This document shows positions 16,461 to 25,120 of a stretch of DNA of 64,000 nt, piece by piece. The notes below the pieces were generated by a model that ran no database searches, was not told where the DNA came from, and saw only the letters and a program-made list of their open reading frames with translations. The translations under genes were made by a program, and so were the position numbers. Origin of the DNA: an uncultured Lachnospiraceae bacterium (lineage in GTDB: Bacteria > Bacillota > Clostridia > Lachnospirales > Lachnospiraceae); contig CABSCP010000001.1 of NCBI GenBank assembly GCA_902476265.1, positions 372,001-436,000 of the forward strand, read 5' to 3'. The first letter of the stretch is position 1; every line of letters starts with the position of its first letter.

Positions 16461-17522
16461 TTAGTTTTCGATTCTGACCACAGGTTTGATCAGATCCTTC
16501 GGCTTATCCCGCATCAAAAACAGCGCTTCTTCCACATGATCCCAGCCGTCAAAGACATGGCTGACAAGCGGATGCACATCCAGTTTACCTGCGGAAACAA
16601 GGGCGCCCAGTTTTTCCATGCGCAGACGTCCGCCGGGCATCAGGCCGCCGTTGATCTGTTTGTGCCCCATTCCGACACCCCATTCCACTCTGGGGATGTT
16701 GATGTATGTACCGCTGCCCAAATAGTTTACGTTGCCGATTTTGCCGCCGGGCTTTAAGCATTTCACAGCGGATTCAAAGGTTTCACAGCCGCCGCCAGCG
16801 ATGATGACTTTATCAACGCCTTTTCCGCCGGTCAGTTCCAGAACCTGATCTTCAATGGCGCCGTTTTTATAACTGATGAAGTCGGAAGCGCCGTACTGCC
16901 TTGCCGCTTCGATACAGACGGGGCGTGTGCCCACCGCTAAAATGCGGGATGCGCCTCTCATATTTGCGCCCGCTACGGACATCAGTCCCACGGGGCCGAT
17001 CCCGATAACTAATACCACGTCGCCGAACTGGACGTCCGCCAGTTCCACTCCGTGAAAGCCGGTGGGAACCATGTCGGAAAGCATACATGCGTCCACGGGA
17101 TCAATATTTTCCGGCAGAAGCGCCAGGTTACCGTCCGCGTCATTCACATGGAAAAATTCAGAAAAAACGCCGTCCTTAAAGTTGGAGAATTTCCATCCTG
17201 CCAGCATTCCGCCGGAGTGCATGGAGTATCCTGCCTGTGCTTCCAGGGAGTTCCAGTCGGGGGTGATGGCAGGCACTAAAACCCTGTCTCCGGGCTTGAA
17301 ATCTCTGACCAGTTCACCGGTTTCCACCACTTCTGCGCAGCACTCATGCCCCAATATCATATTGTGCCGGTCTCCGATGGCGCCCTCCCAGAGCGTGTGC
17401 ACGTCGGATGTGCAGATGGCGATTGCCAGAGGCTTGCAGATTGCGTCCATAGGACCGCAGACAGGCCTTTCCTTTTCAATCCATCCGGATTCCCCGATTT
17501 TAAGCATTGCGTAACCCTTCAT
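16461..17522 (-). CDS. NADP-dependent secondary alcohol dehydrogenase, zinc type
   Basis: 353-residue medium-chain dehydrogenase closely resembling Clostridium beijerinckii/Thermoanaerobacter secondary alcohol dehydrogenase (isopropanol/acetone, NADP). Catalytic zinc ligands occupy the same positions as in that enzyme: Cys37, His59, Glu60 (LGHE) and Asp150. The Rossmann motif is GIGPVGL. NADP-selecting residues Gly198, Arg200 and Tyr218 are conserved, with Thr for Ser at 199. There is no structural-zinc four-Cys loop, as in that family. The frame is open further upstream, but AGGAGG seven bases before the ATG at 17522 sets the start. It probably reduces short ketones or aldehydes to balance reductant during fermentation. 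Confidence 0.92.
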   Translation of the reverse strand: MKGYAMLKIGESGWIEKERPVCGPMDAICKPLAIAICTSDVHTLWEGAIGDRHNMILGHECCAEVVETGELVRDFKPGDRVLVPAITPDWNSLEAQAGYSMHSGGMLAGWKFSNFKDGVFSEFFHVNDADGNLALLPENIDPVDACMLSDMVPTGFHGVELADVQFGDVVLVIGIGPVGLMSVAGANMRGASRILAVGTRPVCIEAARQYGASDFISYKNGAIEDQVLELTGGKGVDKVIIAGGGCETFESAVKCLKPGGKIGNVNYLGSGTYINIPRVEWGVGMGHKQINGGLMPGGRLRMEKLGALVSAGKLDVHPLVSHVFDGWDHVEEALFLMRDKPKDLIKPVVRIEN

Positions 17523-17630
17523 AAAATACCTCCTTTGGTATTGAATTTCCCACTGTTTTGATGGGATTACGTAAAGTATACCATATTGATAGGAAAAAGA
17601 AAACAATATTGTGTCAGACTATTGTAAAAT

Positions 17631-17659
17631 TTCCTGTTTTGTGTTAGAAACAGTATAGT
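17631..17659 (+). promoter_or_regulatory. Putative fprA promoter with inverted repeat
   Basis: TATAGT at 17654-17659 is the best -10; TTCCTG at 17631-17636 would be a poor -35 at 17 bases. CTGTTT (17634-17639) and AAACAG (17648-17653) form an inverted repeat exactly inside the spacer, a typical repressor position. The binding protein is unknown. The region also serves the divergent alcohol dehydrogenase gene. Confidence 0.4.
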
Positions 17660-17703
17660 GTCAGTATGAAAAAAAGTTATGAATACGACTGGAGGATTAG
17701 AAA

Positions 17704-18915
17704 ATGTATTGTGTCAGGAAGGTAACACAAGATCTGTACTGGGTGGGCGCCAATGACCACCGTCTTCATTTATTTGAGAATATTCATCCCATTCCCAGAG
17801 GGGTGTCCTACAATGCCTATTTACTGAAGGATGAAAAGAATGTCCTGTTTGATACGGTGGACTGGGCGGCCTGCAGGCAGCTTCTGGAGAATCTGGAACA
17901 TCTGCTGGACGGAGAAGAGCTGGACTATCTTGTGGTCAACCATATGGAACCGGATCACGGCGCTTCCATGGAGGCTGTGCTGGAACGCTATCCTGCGGTA
18001 AAGATCATCAGCACGCCCAAGGCGTTCACCATGATGCATCAGTTTGGATTTTCGGTGGACAGCCATGAACAGATCCAGGTGAAGGAAGGGGACGAGTATT
18101 GCTTTGGCAGGCATACGGTGACCTTTGTGAACGCCCCCATGGTGCACTGGCCGGAAGCCATGGTGACTTACGATAAGACGAACGGCGTGCTTTTTTCGGC
18201 GGATGCATTTGGAACCTTCGGCGCGCTGGACGGGAAGCTTTTCAATGACGAAGTGGATTTTGAACGGGACTGGCTGGACGATGCCCGCCGTTATTATACC
18301 AATATTGTAGGAAAATACGGCGCTCCGGTACAGGCGCTTTTAAAGAAGGCAGCCGGGCTGGATATCCGTATGATCTGTCCTCTGCACGGTCCGGTATGGC
18401 GCAGCAACATTGACTTTTTCATACATAAATATGATCTGTGGAGCCGGTATGAGCCGGAAGAAAAGGGCGTTTTGATCGTCTATGCGTCCATGTACGGAAA
18501 CACCGAGGCGGCGGCCCAGGCGCTGGCGGCTGCGCTGTGTGAAAAAGGGCTGACCAATCTGGCGGTTTATGACGTGTCAAATACCCATGTGTCCCAGCTC
18601 ATTTCGGAAACCTTCCGTTTCAGTCATATTGTGCTGGCCTCCGTCACCTATAACCTGGAGATTTATCCGGTGATGCACAGCTATCTGAACGACATGAAAG
18701 GGCTGAATGTGAACAACCGCACGGTGGCCATTGTGGAAAACGGGACCTGGGCCTGCAAGTGCGGCAGCCTGATGGAAAAATTCCTGAAGGAAGAAATGAA
18801 GGGAATCACGGTTCTGGATCAGAAGCTCACCCTGGCTTCCGCCATGCGGGAAGACCAGAGATCACAGCTGGACGCTCTGGCGGACAGCATCATCGCTTCT
18901 GTAAAGGGAGAATAA
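17704..18915 (+). CDS. fprA: A-type flavoprotein FprA (flavo-diiron oxygen/NO reductase)
   Basis: 403-residue flavo-diiron protein that reduces O2 to water or NO to N2O in anaerobes. The N-terminal metallo-beta-lactamase-like domain has all expected iron ligands: His80, Glu82, Asp84 (HMEPDH), His148, Asp167 and His228. The C-terminal flavodoxin domain starts at about residue 255, with the FMN loop YASMYGNTEAAA. No extra rubredoxin or flavin reductase domain is fused, so an external electron donor is required. It is transcribed alone, with a terminator after it, and divergently from the alcohol dehydrogenase. Confidence 0.95.
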   Translation: MYCVRKVTQDLYWVGANDHRLHLFENIHPIPRGVSYNAYLLKDEKNVLFDTVDWAACRQLLENLEHLLDGEELDYLVVNHMEPDHGASMEAVLERYPAVKIISTPKAFTMMHQFGFSVDSHEQIQVKEGDEYCFGRHTVTFVNAPMVHWPEAMVTYDKTNGVLFSADAFGTFGALDGKLFNDEVDFERDWLDDARRYYTNIVGKYGAPVQALLKKAAGLDIRMICPLHGPVWRSNIDFFIHKYDLWSRYEPEEKGVLIVYASMYGNTEAAAQALAAALCEKGLTNLAVYDVSNTHVSQLISETFRFSHIVLASVTYNLEIYPVMHSYLNDMKGLNVNNRTVAIVENGTWACKCGSLMEKFLKEEMKGITVLDQKLTLASAMREDQRSQLDALADSIIASVKGE

Positions 18916-18940
18916 CGCAGTTTTTTGGGACTTTCATTGT

Positions 18941-18977
18941 AAAAAAGGGACTGGCCTGACGGTCGAGTCCCTTTTTT
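18941..18977 (+). terminator. Terminator of fprA
   Basis: AAAAAAGGGACT (18941-18952) pairs with AGTCCCTTTTTT (18966-18977); the A and T tracts would let it act in both directions. Confidence 0.9.
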
Positions 18978-19066
18978 GGCATATTTAATTGACTTTGACA
19001 GGGGAAAAAGGTATAAGGGAAGAAAAGGTGCCGGACAAAAGGGGCGGCGGGAAGGATGATATTTTA

Positions 19067-20107
19067 ATGGAAGAAAAGAACAATTTCGGGAAATTTATAC
19101 GGAAGAAAAGGGAGGAAAATAATCTGACTCAAAAAGAGATGGCAGCGCAGCTTTTTGTGACGGAATCGGCGGTTTCCAAATGGGAGCGGGGCGTATCTTA
19201 TCCGGATATCTCTCTGGTATCCCAGATCTGCGGGGTGCTTCATATCAGCGAGCACGAACTGATTACGGCCAGCGAGGATCTGAACCAAAAACAGATGGAG
19301 AAACAGGCGAAGTCCTGGGTCAAAATGGTGAGAGGATACTCTGTCTCTATGCTGGTCATATATGCGGTATCCCTGATCACCTGTCTGATCGTAAATCTGG
19401 CAGTGGAACACCGGCTGTCCTGGTTTTTCCTGGTATTGGGCGGGGAACTGGTGGCATTCACGCTGCTGTCACTGCCGCTGTATCTGAAAAAATATAAATT
19501 GGCGCTCACGGCAGGCAGTTTTTGGGCCTCCCTGTCAATTCTTCTGATGATCTGTGCGGTATATACGAAAGGAGACTGGTTTTTTACCGCCTTCTGGGCC
19601 GTGACTTTTGGGCTCGTGCTGGTCTTTGTGCCGATGATCCTGCCGGGACTTCCGTTGTCCGACGGCCTGTATCGGCAGAAGGCCCTGATCTGTCTTTCGC
19701 TTGACAGTGTTCTGATGTTTCCCATGCTGGCGTCCGCCTTGCGGGCCGGTGGAGCGCCGGGGTCCTTTTTGACGCTGGCCTGTCCCATCGCCGGGATTGC
19801 TTTGGCTTATCCCTGGGGACTTTTGGTGATCATCCGGTATCTGAAAATCCACCCCTGGTTCCGTACGGCGGCAGCACTGGGATTTTCCGGTATCTATGTG
19901 CTGCTCATTAACAGTGCGCTGGATATGATCATTGACCACAAACCGTTCAAACTGCGCCCCTATAATCTCATGATATGGGATGATACTTATATTTCGGGCA
20001 ATTCCACGGTTTTTGTATTTGTGATCTGTATGCTGCTGGCCCTGGCATTCACCATAGGCGGGATCGCTTTGACGGTGAAAAAACGACAGGAAGGGACATC
20101 AAAATGA
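19067..20107 (+). CDS. XRE-family regulator with multi-pass membrane domain
   Basis: 346-residue protein. Residues 5-65 form an XRE/Cro helix-turn-helix (FIRKKREENNLTQKEMAAQL, then VTESAVSKWERGVSYPD). From about residue 95 there are eight or so hydrophobic segments, so it is a membrane-tethered DNA-binding protein of a type common in Clostridia. The start at 19067 has GGAAGGA upstream; a longer open frame reaches a TTG at 18989. It overlaps the next gene by four bases (ATGA), implying translational coupling with the CPBP protease. The signal sensed is unknown. Confidence 0.85.
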   Translation: MEEKNNFGKFIRKKREENNLTQKEMAAQLFVTESAVSKWERGVSYPDISLVSQICGVLHISEHELITASEDLNQKQMEKQAKSWVKMVRGYSVSMLVIYAVSLITCLIVNLAVEHRLSWFFLVLGGELVAFTLLSLPLYLKKYKLALTAGSFWASLSILLMICAVYTKGDWFFTAFWAVTFGLVLVFVPMILPGLPLSDGLYRQKALICLSLDSVLMFPMLASALRAGGAPGSFLTLACPIAGIALAYPWGLLVIIRYLKIHPWFRTAAALGFSGIYVLLINSALDMIIDHKPFKLRPYNLMIWDDTYISGNSTVFVFVICMLLALAFTIGGIALTVKKRQEGTSK

Positions 20108-20964
20108 AGGAAAGTGAAAAGAGGATTACGGGAAAAAGAATCGGCATATTCGCGGTTCTCACAGTTGTTTTTCTGGGGATATTGGGGGCAGGATATGTGC
20201 GGTATCGGAAGGATAATATCCTCCTGCTTCTCATGCTGACGCCGGGAATTGCAGCACTGGGTACGAGATGGATTACGGGAGAAGGCGGAAAGGATCTTTT
20301 TATAAAACCGTATTTTCGGAAAAACGGAAAAGGATATGCAGCGCTGTGGTTTCTGACACCCGTTGCTGCCTATGCGGGCGCGGCAGTCTATTTTCTGCTT
20401 TTCCCCGGCGATTTTCAGCCGCTGACGTCCGTCTGTGCGCGGGAGGCCGGCGCACAGACGGCGGCGGAATATGCCCGTTATCTGGGCAGGCTGCTTCCGC
20501 TGGCGGTGTTGATCAATCCGGCGATGGGCCTGATTATGTGTCTGGGGGAAGAAGCAGGCTGGCGGGGCTATCTTCTGCCAAAGCTGTGCGGTTTTATGAA
20601 ACCGCGGAAAGCAGTGCTTTTGACCGGGGTCATCTGGGGGCTTTGGCACGCTCCGGTAATCGCCTGCGGCTTTAATTACGGGACAGAGCATCCGGCGGCA
20701 GGAATCCTGGCCATGGTGATTTTCAGTACCGTGCTGGGATGCATCCAGGGATGGCTGTTTTTTAGAATGAAAAGCATCTGGCCCTGTGTGATCTTTCATG
20801 CGGCGCTAAACGGAATGGATCTGTATTCTCCATCCATGCTTTTTATGGGAAAGGATGCGAATCTGTTTCTGGGGCCGGACCCTACAGGGCTTTTAGGAGG
20901 CGTGGTATTTATCGTGCTGGGTGCGCTGGCGTTGTGGGATATTTCCGGCGAGAGATGGATTTAG
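20104..20964 (+). CDS. CPBP family intramembrane metalloprotease
   Basis: 286-residue membrane protein of the CPBP/Abi (Rce1-like) family with about eight hydrophobic segments. Conserved motifs: CLGEEAGWRGYLLPKL (EExxxR, residues about 155-165), GVIWGLWHAPV (FxxxH type) and WPCVIFHAALNG (second His). The Glu and His residues form the glutamate-dependent active site. It is coupled to the upstream membrane-bound XRE regulator. Known roles in the family include bacteriocin self-immunity and peptide maturation; the substrate here is unknown. Confidence 0.9.
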   Translation: MKESEKRITGKRIGIFAVLTVVFLGILGAGYVRYRKDNILLLLMLTPGIAALGTRWITGEGGKDLFIKPYFRKNGKGYAALWFLTPVAAYAGAAVYFLLFPGDFQPLTSVCAREAGAQTAAEYARYLGRLLPLAVLINPAMGLIMCLGEEAGWRGYLLPKLCGFMKPRKAVLLTGVIWGLWHAPVIACGFNYGTEHPAAGILAMVIFSTVLGCIQGWLFFRMKSIWPCVIFHAALNGMDLYSPSMLFMGKDANLFLGPDPTGLLGGVVFIVLGALALWDISGERWI

Positions 20965-21050
20965 GGGAATAGTCGTGTTAGAATAAAACGGTATAATACC
21001 TTCAAATCCGGCATAGGATAAAAGCAACAAACTCTCTTTTTCGAGGGAAT

Positions 21051-21929
21051 ATGCATAATTGTATCAATCGGGAGGATTTGCCCAAAGGATTTTTGCCTCA
21101 GCATCAGAATATGCAGCCCGGCATTGAGGAGAAGATGATTCCCCGCCCTGTGTTTGACGACCCCTGCTATCTAGGGAGCGGAAAGCTGAAAGGGAAAAAG
21201 GCGCTCATTACCGGAGGGGACAGCGGCATCGGACGGGCTGCAGCGGTGGCTTTTGCAAAAGAAGGTGCTGATTTGGCCATCGTTTATCTGAATGAACAGG
21301 GAGATGCCGGGGAAACCAAAAGATGTGTGGAAAAATACGGACAAAATTGTGCGCTGCTCTGCGGGGATATCCGTAGGGAGGAAGACTGCAGGCAGATGAC
21401 AGAGCAGGCCGCTTCCCTTATGGGCGGCCTGGATATATTGGTGAATAACGCGGGAGTGCAGTTCCCGCAGAATAGCATGGAGGATATCACGGAAGAGCAG
21501 CTGATCACGACCTTCCAGGTGAATATATTCTCCATGTTCTTTTTTGTAAAAGCGGCCCTGGCGCACATGAAAAAGGGAAGCTGCATCGTGAATACGGCTT
21601 CGGTGACCGCTTATCAGGGGGAGGCGGATCTCATTGATTACTCCGCCACAAAGGGGGCCGTTGTCTCTTTTACAAGATCGCTGTCACTGTCTCTGGCAGA
21701 CAGAGGAATCCGGGTGAACGCTGTGGCGCCGGGACCGATCTGGACACCGCTCATCGTCTCTTCCTTTTCGCCGCGGAAGGTGGCCGTATTCGGGCAGGAT
21801 GTGCTGATGAAAAGAGCCGGGCAGCCCTTTGAACTGGCTCCGGCCTATGTGTATCTGGCGTCTGAAGATTCCTCCTATGTCACAGGGCAGGTTATCCATG
21901 TCAACGGCGGCACCATTACGGAAAGCTGA
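21051..21929 (+). CDS. Short-chain dehydrogenase/reductase, YhdF/YghA group
   Basis: 292-residue classical SDR with the N-terminal extension typical of the YghA/YhdF group (QHQNMQPGIEEKM). The cofactor loop is TGGDSGIGRA, the structural motif NNAGVQ, and the catalytic residues are Ser in NTASVTAYQG and Tyr/Lys in YSATKGA. The C-terminal GQVIHVNGG is family-typical. It is a cytoplasmic NAD(P)H-dependent oxidoreductase; members have been linked to aldehyde reduction and general stress. Transcribed alone: TATAAT at 20992-20997 is a possible -10, without a good -35. Confidence 0.92.
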   Translation: MHNCINREDLPKGFLPQHQNMQPGIEEKMIPRPVFDDPCYLGSGKLKGKKALITGGDSGIGRAAAVAFAKEGADLAIVYLNEQGDAGETKRCVEKYGQNCALLCGDIRREEDCRQMTEQAASLMGGLDILVNNAGVQFPQNSMEDITEEQLITTFQVNIFSMFFFVKAALAHMKKGSCIVNTASVTAYQGEADLIDYSATKGAVVSFTRSLSLSLADRGIRVNAVAPGPIWTPLIVSSFSPRKVAVFGQDVLMKRAGQPFELAPAYVYLASEDSSYVTGQVIHVNGGTITES

Positions 21930-22007
21930 GATTCAAAAAAATTTTTACCGGACCCGCACAAACGGCGGCCTGATCCGTTATACATGATGAGAAGGGAGGT
22001 TTTACCG

Positions 22008-22469
22008 GTGTCATTGAATCTGGAAGAACAGTATGACAAAATATACCGCTACTGCTATTTTAAAGTGAAAAACCGCGAGAAAGCGGAAGATTTGACCCAG
22101 GAAACCTTTCTTCGATATCTGGGGAGTGAAACTTACAGGGATACAGGGCGCGCGCTGCATTTCCTGTATACCATCGCCGGAAATCTTTGTGTGGATGAAT
22201 TCCGCCGGAAGACGGCGCAGGAACTGCCGGAACCGGAGACGGAGGAAGCGCTGACCGTCAGCGACCAGACGGACAGGCTGGTGGAGGGAATTGTTCTCAA
22301 AGATGCCCTTGACAGGCTTGCAGAAGAGGATCGGGAACTGCTTTTGCTCCGTTATGGCAGTGAAGTTCCGGTGGGCGTGATCTGCCGGATCCTGGGGATT
22401 TCCCGCTTCGCACTTTACCGGAAGACGAACCGGATTTTAAAACAGCTGCGGGAAGAACTGGAAGTTTGA
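22008..22469 (+). CDS. ECF-type RNA polymerase sigma factor
   Basis: 153-residue sigma factor of the extracytoplasmic-function class. Region 2 reads YRYCYFKVKNREKAEDLTQETFLR; region 4 is ALDRLAEEDRELLLLRYGSEVPVGVICRILGISRFALYRKTNRI. No other domains. The GTG at 22008 is chosen because AGGGAGG lies eight bases upstream; ATG codons at 21984 and 21987 have no comparable site. It heads a set of a membrane protein, an ABC ATPase and an ABC permease that probably form its regulon and control loop. Residues 83-97 are acidic, a linker between regions 2 and 4. Confidence 0.9.
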   Translation: MSLNLEEQYDKIYRYCYFKVKNREKAEDLTQETFLRYLGSETYRDTGRALHFLYTIAGNLCVDEFRRKTAQELPEPETEEALTVSDQTDRLVEGIVLKDALDRLAEEDRELLLLRYGSEVPVGVICRILGISRFALYRKTNRILKQLREELEV

Positions 22470-22501
22470 AAAAAGAAGGAGCAAAAAAGGAGGCTGACCG
22501 G

Positions 22502-23215
22502 ATGTATCGACGGGAAAAGGAAGCATTGCGCGCCATGTTTGCAGCAGTGCCGGCCCCATCGGGGAAAAAGGAATTTTTACGGAGACAGAAGAAGCCGGGG
22601 ATTTCTCTGGGCGCATTTTGGATCAGGCAGGCTGCCTATATTCATAAAGGGATCTGGGCGCTGTCCCTTGTGGTTTTCGGAACGGCCGTAATGGGCGCAA
22701 GCCTTGGCGGGAAAGAGATGCTGGGAATGATTTCCGCATTGCTTCCTTTTGTGGCAGCGGCTACGGTGACGGAAAATGCGCGCAGCGCCTTTTACGGAAT
22801 GGAGGAACTTGAAATGGCGGCCCGATTTTCCTTGAAAAGCCTGACGCTGGCGAGAATGGGAATATTGGGAATTGCCAATGCTACATTGATCATTCTGGTG
22901 ACTCCTTTTTGTATGGGTCAGGGGAAGACCGACTTATTTGAGACCGGTGTTTACCTTTTGACCCCTTATCTGCTGGCTACGGTGCTGGAGTTTAAGACGG
23001 TGCGCAAAATACGGGAGAAGGATGCAGGATACGCATGCTTTGGAATATCGGCGGCAGTGAGCTTTTTTCTGCTTTTTATCGGAGCGGAAACGGCGGTCTG
23101 CTATCAAAGAAGCGCTTTCATCTGGTGGCTGTCTGCGGCAGGAATTTTGGCAGTAATGCTGGGAAAAGAACTTGGCCGGAGGGTCAGGATGACGGAGGAA
23201 TATGCATGGAGTTAA
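22502..23215 (+). CDS. Membrane protein linked to ECF sigma factor (possible anti-sigma)
   Basis: 237-residue protein not matched to a named family with certainty. The N-terminal 50 residues are basic and cytoplasmic (YRREKEALRAMF), followed by about six hydrophobic segments in pairs. The ATG at 22502 follows AAGGAGG at good spacing; the frame is open back to a TTG that overlaps the sigma gene. Position between an ECF sigma gene and an ABC transporter suggests an anti-sigma factor or sensor, but no zinc-binding anti-sigma motif (HxxxCxxC) is visible. It overlaps the ATPase gene by ten bases. Confidence 0.75.
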   Translation: MYRREKEALRAMFAAVPAPSGKKEFLRRQKKPGISLGAFWIRQAAYIHKGIWALSLVVFGTAVMGASLGGKEMLGMISALLPFVAAATVTENARSAFYGMEELEMAARFSLKSLTLARMGILGIANATLIILVTPFCMGQGKTDLFETGVYLLTPYLLATVLEFKTVRKIREKDAGYACFGISAAVSFFLLFIGAETAVCYQRSAFIWWLSAAGILAVMLGKELGRRVRMTEEYAWS

Positions 23216-23895
23216 AATTGGATCGGGTCACAAAACAATATGGGAATAAAATCGCAGTGGACCGGGTGTCTTTGCAGCTGACACCCGGCGTTTACGGACT
23301 TTTGGGGGCCAATGGGGCAGGAAAAACCACCCTCATGCGTCTCATGTGCGGTATTTTGAAGCCCACCGGGGGAACGATTTCTCTGGACGGGCTGGATGTG
23401 TCCCGGGAAGAATACCGGGACAAGCTGGGGTATCTGCCCCAGGATTTCGGCTATTATCCGGAGTTTACGGGAATGGACTTCCTGCTTTATATGGGCGCTA
23501 TGAAAGGGCTTTCAAAGCAGGAGGCAAAAAAGCGTGCCAAAGAGCTGATGGAACTGGTGGGCCTTGTAGGCATGGAAAAGAAAAAGATGAAAACTTATTC
23601 CGGCGGGATGAAACAGAGGATCGGGATCGCCCAGGCCCTGCTAAATGATCCCCGGGTGCTGATTCTGGATGAACCCACGGCGGGGCTGGACCCGAAGGAG
23701 CGGGCGCGTTTTCGGGAGCTTTTGGGCGCCATGGGAAAGGAGAATATCGTCCTGCTTTCCACCCATATCGTGTCGGATGTGGAACACATAGCGAATGTTA
23801 TTTTTATCATGAAAAACGGACAGCTGTGTTATCGGGGAAAACGGGACGAAATAGAAGGCAGCCTGGAAGATTTTTATCTGAAAATGGCAGAATGA
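23206..23895 (+). CDS. ABC transporter ATP-binding protein
   Basis: 229-residue export-type ATPase. Walker A is GANGAGKTT, the Q-loop lies in YLPQDFGYYPEFTG, the signature is YSGGMKQRIGIAQAL (first Ser replaced by the YSGGM variant common in exporters), Walker B is VLILDEPTAGLDP, and the H-loop is LLSTHIVSD. The CcmA/YhaQ-like form works with a single long permease, which follows after ten bases. Its start lies within the end of the membrane-protein gene. Probably exports a peptide or lipid, or detoxifies, under the upstream sigma factor. Confidence 0.95.
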   Translation: MELKLDRVTKQYGNKIAVDRVSLQLTPGVYGLLGANGAGKTTLMRLMCGILKPTGGTISLDGLDVSREEYRDKLGYLPQDFGYYPEFTGMDFLLYMGAMKGLSKQEAKKRAKELMELVGLVGMEKKKMKTYSGGMKQRIGIAQALLNDPRVLILDEPTAGLDPKERARFRELLGAMGKENIVLLSTHIVSDVEHIANVIFIMKNGQLCYRGKRDEIEGSLEDFYLKMAE

Positions 23896-23905
23896 GGGAG
23901 CGCAT

Positions 23906-25114
23906 ATGAAAAATTTCGGGACCATTTATACTTATGAATTGAAAAAACTTTTAAAAAAGAAGATTGTATTTGTGACGGCAGCCGTTATCCTTGTGACTTT
24001 GATCTTCACCGCCTGCGGCGGAGTCCTGGGGAACTACTATGTGGATGGGGAGGCGGTGGATTCCCATTACAATATGCTGAAGACGGATGCGGCATACGCC
24101 CGGGCCTTAAACGGCAGAAAAATCGATCAGCAGCTTTTGGAAGAAACCCAGGCGGCCTACGGGAAAATGCCGGAAGGGGTGGAACGTTATACGCTGACGG
24201 AGGAATATCAGAAATATGCCCGCCCCTACAGCGCCATCCACAATTTTATCGTCCAGAGCCTGACCATCCCCTATGAGGAAGTGAACGGCTGGAAAGCGGA
24301 CGAGGCAGAGCTTTATGCGGACCGGGAGAAAGAACTGGAGAAGGAATGGGAGGAACTGGGACTGACCGAAGCGCAAAAAGAGTATTGGAGAAAAGAGGGG
24401 CAGCAGCGGGCAATTCCGTATACTTATTATTATGCGGACGGATGGGAAACGCTGGGCTCCAGCGGCTACACTTTCGCGTTGATAATGCTGCTCATGGCGG
24501 CCATATGCCTGTCGGGAGTGTTTACGGAGGAACACAGCCGCCGCACAGATCAATTGCTTTTATGCAGCAGGTACGGGAGAAGAGAACTGTACTGGGCCAA
24601 AATACTGGCAGGCATTACCTTTGCCGGAGTGGGAGCACTTTTGTACACGGCGTTCATGACGCTGATTATTTTTCTGATTTATGGGGCGGACGGCGGGATG
24701 GCGCTGATCCAGTTCCTGTATCCGAACTGTCCCCAGACGGTGACCTTGATGGAGACGGCCTTCATTTTATACGGAACCATTCTGATTGCTGTGGTCATGA
24801 CAGGCGTGTTTGTGATGGTGCTGTCGGAACTGCTGCACAGCAGCATCGGAACCCTTTCCATTGTCTCCGGAATACTCCTTGTGACCATGTTTGTCAATAT
24901 TCCGGAAGGTTGGAAGGTGTTTAGCCAGCTGTGGGACTTCATTCCCAGCAACTTTGCTTTCGTGGGAACTGCTTTTTCAGGAAAACTGATTTCGGTCGGC
25001 GCCATGCATTTGATGCCAAGAACAGTAGCGCCTGTGCTTTATCTTCTTCTGACGGTCCTGTTCGCAGCGGCCGGAAAGAAAATATATGAAAAATACCAGG
25101 TCAGCGGCCGGTAA
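23906..25114 (+). CDS. ABC-2 type permease
   Basis: 402-residue membrane partner of the preceding ATPase. One transmembrane segment near residues 20-42 is followed by a large charged extracytoplasmic region (about residues 45-185, rich in Glu, Lys and Tyr), then about six transmembrane segments. This one-plus-six arrangement with a long first loop is typical of ABC-2 exporters. It begins ten bases after the ATPase. Its stop lies six bases from the stop of the convergent OYE-like gene, with no terminator between. Confidence 0.88.
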   Translation: MKNFGTIYTYELKKLLKKKIVFVTAAVILVTLIFTACGGVLGNYYVDGEAVDSHYNMLKTDAAYARALNGRKIDQQLLEETQAAYGKMPEGVERYTLTEEYQKYARPYSAIHNFIVQSLTIPYEEVNGWKADEAELYADREKELEKEWEELGLTEAQKEYWRKEGQQRAIPYTYYYADGWETLGSSGYTFALIMLLMAAICLSGVFTEEHSRRTDQLLLCSRYGRRELYWAKILAGITFAGVGALLYTAFMTLIIFLIYGADGGMALIQFLYPNCPQTVTLMETAFILYGTILIAVVMTGVFVMVLSELLHSSIGTLSIVSGILLVTMFVNIPEGWKVFSQLWDFIPSNFAFVGTAFSGKLISVGAMHLMPRTVAPVLYLLLTVLFAAAGKKIYEKYQVSGR

Positions 25115-25120
25115 GAAAGG

